From Sebastes aleutianus (lineage: Eukaryota; Chordata; Actinopteri; Perciformes; Sebastidae), in contig CAKAKS010000022.1 of NCBI GenBank assembly GCA_916700875.1, positions 16,233,065 through 16,297,064 of the forward strand: 64,000 nucleotides of DNA, given 5' to 3'. The translations under genes were made by a program, and so were the position numbers. Under the pieces are notes generated by a model. The model did no database searches. It was not told the DNA's origin and saw nothing but the letters and a program-made list of their open reading frames with translations. The first letter of the stretch is position 1. Each line of letters opens with the position of its first letter. This document shows, piece by piece, positions 61,330 to 64,000 of the stretch.

Positions 61330-61953
61330 ACGCCTCTGCCTCCACTCTTTAGATTCGGTTTATCACGCCGCCTTTAGATTTATTACCACTGACAGCTATT
61401 CTACTCATCATTGCATCTTGTATGAAAAGGTTGGGTGGTCCTCTCTAATAGTAGGACGTGACAGGCATTGGTTTCTGTTTATTTATAAAGCCCTTAATGG
61501 CAACTTGCCATCATATATCACTTCCTTATTAAAACTTCTTTTAGTTTGCTGTCACAGGGACCGATATAGGAAATCTGTCCTGCCCGAAGCAATAACCCTC
61601 TACAACTCCTCACCGCCGTCTAACAGACGACTCTCAGCTTTACGCTTTCTGTCTCAACTCGGTTTTGATCCTTCAATTATTATTTTTTATTATTAATTAT
61701 TTATTTTAAATGCAACAAATTGTATATAGTATGTTATCCTATATTTATATTTTATATTTCATACGTTAAATGTAGTAGTTTGGTATATTTATAGTGTATT
61801 ATTCTTTATATTGTGGATTCTATATACTGTATATTTCTACTGTTGATATGTATATTTACTGTGTATTTACGGTTACTACATTGTCTGGATAACCTGCTGC
61901 TGTAACACAATAATTTCACAATTTGGGATCAACTAAGTCTATCTATTTATTTT
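61330..61953 (+). mobile_element. LINE 3' end: ORF2 C-terminus plus 3' tail
   Basis: From 61352 an open frame reads DSVYHAAFRFITTDSYSTHH, then CILYEKVGWSSLIVGRDRHW and FLFIYKALNGNLPSYITSLL. It stops after LGFDPSIIIFYY at about 61696. This is the classic C-terminus of fish L2/Rex-like LINEs. The 3' tail ends acaataatttcacaatttgggatcaactaagtctatctattt, the typical simple-repeat terminus. It is uninterrupted across 115 codons, so it is fairly young but 5'-truncated. Confidence 0.88.
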
Positions 61954-61957
61954 TGGT

Positions 61958-62450
61958 GGACTACGGTTTTGGAGCCTCGGGTTTGGCATTCTGGTTGTCA
62001 CCATCTTGGTTTTTGCAACCAGAAGTGACACGAGAGGGTGAAGCTAAGTACAACCGAATGCTTAATAAAACATTTTTAGGCAACCAAAATGTTACAATTA
62101 ACGACGAAAACACGGACAACTCCCAGACCGGACAACGCCGTGGTAGCGACCTGTCAATCACAAGGTAGCCCCGCCCGAAAGCAGCCCCTGCTTTATGGTC
62201 TATTTGACTCTAAATGGGACCATAATTTACTAAATGAACATCATGCTGTATTGAAGAAGACTTGAAACTAGAGATTGAGACCATAAACTCATGTTTACAA
62301 TGTTTACTGAGGTAATAAATCAAGTGAGAAGTAGGCTCATTTTCTCATAGACATCTATACAATCAGACTTCTTTTAGCTTTCTGTTATAAAGAATGAAGG
62401 TTTAAGGCACTTCAGCATTGGCTTCACTTCCCAGACCTGGAGGTTGCTGC
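61958..62450 (+). mobile_element. Composite repeat, near-complete 3' part with a single 22-bp unit
   Basis: ggactacggttttggagcctcgggtttggcattctggttgtcaccatcttggttttt has only one minisatellite unit. It runs directly into acacgagagggtgaagctaa, caaccgaatgcttaataaaaca and the 3' body shared with 21606-21842, ending ggcacttcagcattggcttcacttcc.agacctggagg. It represents the unexpanded state. The head with CRE is missing, replaced by the LINE tail that ends at about 61953. Confidence 0.85.
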
Positions 62451-62876
62451 CTGTAGTAGACATAGACATGTAACATCCCCTGTTACTTCCTGATTCATTA
62501 TGTCAAATATTACCTGAAGATATTTAGTGTTTTAATTCCGCACATGAGGATTTAATGACAAGAAACACAGTTTAGAAATGTGTCATCATGTCGAGATAAC
62601 GAGCTTCTGTATTTCCTGTTCCATCCACACAGGTTTCATCACATCACTGTTTTTTTCTGTCTCTCAGCCTCGAGACAAACAGGAATCCCAGAAGAAGAGA
62701 GAGGGAGCAGAAATGACGAAAGAAGAGGAAGCTCGACGACACAGAAGAAACAATATTTGGTATTTGGTACATACTGAGATCATTATGTAAAGATCGCAGC
62801 GTTTTGAAATGTACATAAGAGCACCAGAAATGTTGGGAGAGGTTTACACTTTTTGGAGATCTGTTTGACATTTCGT

Positions 62877-62903
62877 TGTGTGTCTGTGTGTGTGTGTGTG
62901 TGT
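62877..62903 (-). repeat. CA microsatellite just inside the exon 2 donor
   Basis: TG on the plus strand, so CA in the trhde pre-mRNA. The pure part (62885-62903) lies at about +11 to +29 of intron 2, then one interruption and more CA to +37. Intronic CA repeats next to 5' splice sites are known binding sites for hnRNP L, which alters exon inclusion. A role here is inference from position and from the weak donor (GTCAGT). Confidence 0.9.
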
Positions 62904-62913
62904 TGAGACTGAC

Positions 62914-63190
62914 CGTCACGCCGCCGTCGCTCGTCGTCTCTCTGTAGGTGAAGTTGCACACGGCCCAGGCCAGGTAGTACGTGGACATGCGGGGCGTGCG
63001 GGCGAAGCGGTTGGTCAGCCAGCCGTCCTCGTCCGACAGCGAGCTGCTCTCCACGGGCATGTTGGACAGCGAGGTGTACTGCGAGTCGTGGCGGAGGGTG
63101 AGGGAGAACGTGGCCTTGTAGATGGGCTCATCGAAGCAGGGGAAGGCCTTCCGGGCGTGGATCGGACTGAACTGGGTCACCGCCAGGTAC
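62914..63190 (-). CDS. trhde: trhde exon 2: TRH-degrading ectoenzyme, N-terminal M1 domain
   Basis: This internal exon encodes 92 complete residues plus the last base of a split codon, probably the Arg before Tyr-Leu-Ala-Val-Thr-Gln. Read on the minus strand it runs from YLAVTQFSPIHARKAFPCF to RETTSDGGVT. The ARKAFPCFDEP block (residues 12-22 of the exon), SLSNMPVE (40-47) and MSTYYLAWAVCNFTYRE (68-84) are hallmarks of thyrotropin-releasing-hormone degrading enzyme. This M1 zinc ectopeptidase removes pyroglutamate from TRH at the cell surface. CNFT is an N-glycosylation sequon at residues 79-81. The segment belongs to the extracellular N-terminal beta domain, upstream of the catalytic motifs. 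The acceptor is CTCTCGAAG|G (incoming phase 2). The donor is ACG|GTCAGT (phase 0), with C at +3, so it is weak. The frame is intact. Other M1 peptidases (aminopeptidase N, glutamyl aminopeptidase) share FPCFDEP, but the flanking residues fit TRHDE best. Confidence 0.95.
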
Positions 63191-63373
63191 CTTCGAGAGA
63201 GAAACAACAGAACGGTGTTATTGTCAAATAAAAGGAAGATGTTCAGAGGGACTTCAAATGGATGCGATGACAATGAAGATATTTTCAGCGCTGCAAACGA
63301 TCTTAAAAGTCATTCACTCTTATATACAGCGAACACACTCCAAATGGATGAAAAAGGGTTGTCTAAAAGTAAA

Positions 63374-63530
63374 GAAGTTGTGATGTTTTATTCAGTTTTA
63401 CAGTGTTAAAACGTGTTGCTTTTAAATTTCTCTTTCACTTTTACAATGTACCGACATCTATGAGGCTTATAAGAACTGATAATGCACATTTAATGAGCTG
63501 ATAACAGGCTTATTGGGTGCATAATCACTA
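63374..63530. repeat. Dispersed repeat, partner at 7.1 kb
   Basis: Second copy of the repeat at 7111-7290, in intron 1 next to exon 2. Confidence 0.65.
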
Positions 63531-63553
63531 CGATTGCTAGAAGGCATTTTCAC

Positions 63554-64000
63554 TTAAAGGGACTGTATGCAAATTTGCTTTGCCAATGTGTGAACTGATT
63601 GCAACCTAACCTAAAAAATGAGACCTTCTGCGACTTTCTGGGTTTCCTCGTTCAGCCTGTAGACTGCTTTTAATGTGAAGAATGCGGGACGTTTTTTCCA
63701 GGAAAATCCAACGGATGTGACGTCATGCGCGCTCACAAGTGTCTTTAATTTCAGCACCTCTTATCGGGCTAACAGTGTGCAACGATAGCTAACGTTCGGT
63801 GAGAAATGGAGTCCGCTAACACCAACAAACCACCAGCCTACACCACAACTCAGACTCCAATACAAACTCAACAGAAGCACAAAAAAAATTAAAAGTCATA
63901 TCTAGTGAAGCCTGTCTTACAAAACAGGAATGTGACCGACGACGGGGGAAAAACTAGGATCAACATCAGCTGGGCCTTCGATTCATGGAGGGACCTTCGT
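63554..64000. mobile_element. TTAA-type MITE, truncated by the window edge
   Basis: TTAA (63554-63557), then AGGGACTGTATGCAAA. ccacaactcagactccaata, cacaaaaaaaattaaaagtcatatctagtgaagcctgtc matches 41766-41835 of the other member. The right end lies beyond 64000. Confidence 0.7.

Larger units (their letters stand above)
36750..62913 (-). other. trhde: trhde intron 2 (26.2 kb), repeat-rich
   Basis: Bounded by donor GTCAGT at 62913 and acceptor TTTTTTAG at 36750-36751, phase 0. Individual repeats are listed separately. I recognise nothing beyond short simple repeats in 36751-37340, 38111-39862, 40899-41665, 42230-43200, 44331-45490, 45811-46090, 46830-47500, 47656-48270, 49831-51160, 52426-53455, 54311-55698, 56881-57600, 58782-59222, 59426-59690, 60666-61330 and 62451-62876. 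Small ORFs in these stretches have no recognisable domain. Confidence 0.9.
63191..64000 (-). other. trhde: trhde intron 1, 3' end
   Basis: Sequence upstream of the exon 2 acceptor on the minus strand, ending in a pyrimidine tract CTGTTGTTTCTCTCTCGAAG. It contains a dispersed-repeat copy at 63374-63530 (partner at 7111-7290) and, from 63554, the left end of a TTAA-type MITE that runs off the window. The large first exon of trhde is not present. Confidence 0.8.

Noticed and set aside
62878..63231. 117-codon plus-strand frame over exon 2
   Set aside because: Antisense shadow of trhde exon 2 (GC-rich codons). No independent features.

Overview
The window is vertebrate nuclear DNA, almost certainly from a ray-finned (percomorph-type) fish. 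It is dominated by long introns, CA/TG microsatellites, MITE-like DNA transposons and LINE tails typical of teleosts. The only conserved protein-coding sequence I can support is two exons on the minus strand of one gene. That gene is trhde, the thyrotropin-releasing-hormone degrading ectoenzyme (pyroglutamyl-peptidase II), an M1-family membrane zinc aminopeptidase. Teleosts carry trhde.1 and trhde.2, and I cannot tell which paralogue this is.

Layout, reading the gene right to left: 63191-64000 is the 3' end of intron 1. 62914-63190 is exon 2 (277 bp, carrying the ARKAFPCFDEP block). 36750-62913 is intron 2 (26.2 kb). 36623-36749 is exon 3 (127 bp). 1-36622 is the start of intron 3. Exon numbers are by analogy with the mammalian gene. 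The first exon (cytoplasmic tail, membrane anchor), the AAMEN exopeptidase motif and the HExxH zinc site lie outside the window. I searched for the AAMEN/HEICH exon on the minus strand below 36623 and did not find it.

The introns are a dense, layered collection of transposable elements. They hold TTAA-flanked piggyBac-like MITEs (10972-11480, 39863-40898, 41670-42184, 63554 to the end) and hAT-like elements with TAGGGCTG termini (29036-29664, 51242-51927, 57896-58781). A MITE pair lies at 18.2 and 43.4 kb, and a GTTTCCACC-ended MITE family at 5.0-5.6 and 26.7 kb. There are five LINE 3' or RT fragments (17.3, 33.4, 35.7, 48.3 and 61.3 kb). A composite family with a CRE/CCAAT/TATA-like head carries an internal 22-bp minisatellite in very different copy number at 32.6, 55.8 and 62.0 kb.

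The most interesting structures are these. First, a 48-unit, indel-free 22-bp minisatellite (55787-56850) made of YY1-like CCATCTTGG motifs. Second, a hAT-like insertion at 51242-51927 whose empty paralogous site is visible at 12596-12603 in the same window. Third, a roughly 250-bp module shared by elements with hAT-like and piggyBac-like ends. Fourth, a CA-repeat 11 nt downstream of the weak exon 2 donor and a CUU-repeat 17 nt downstream of the exon 3 donor, both possible splicing-factor binding tracts. I see no convincing second gene, tRNA, rRNA or CRISPR. Most open reading frames come from simple repeats or chance.
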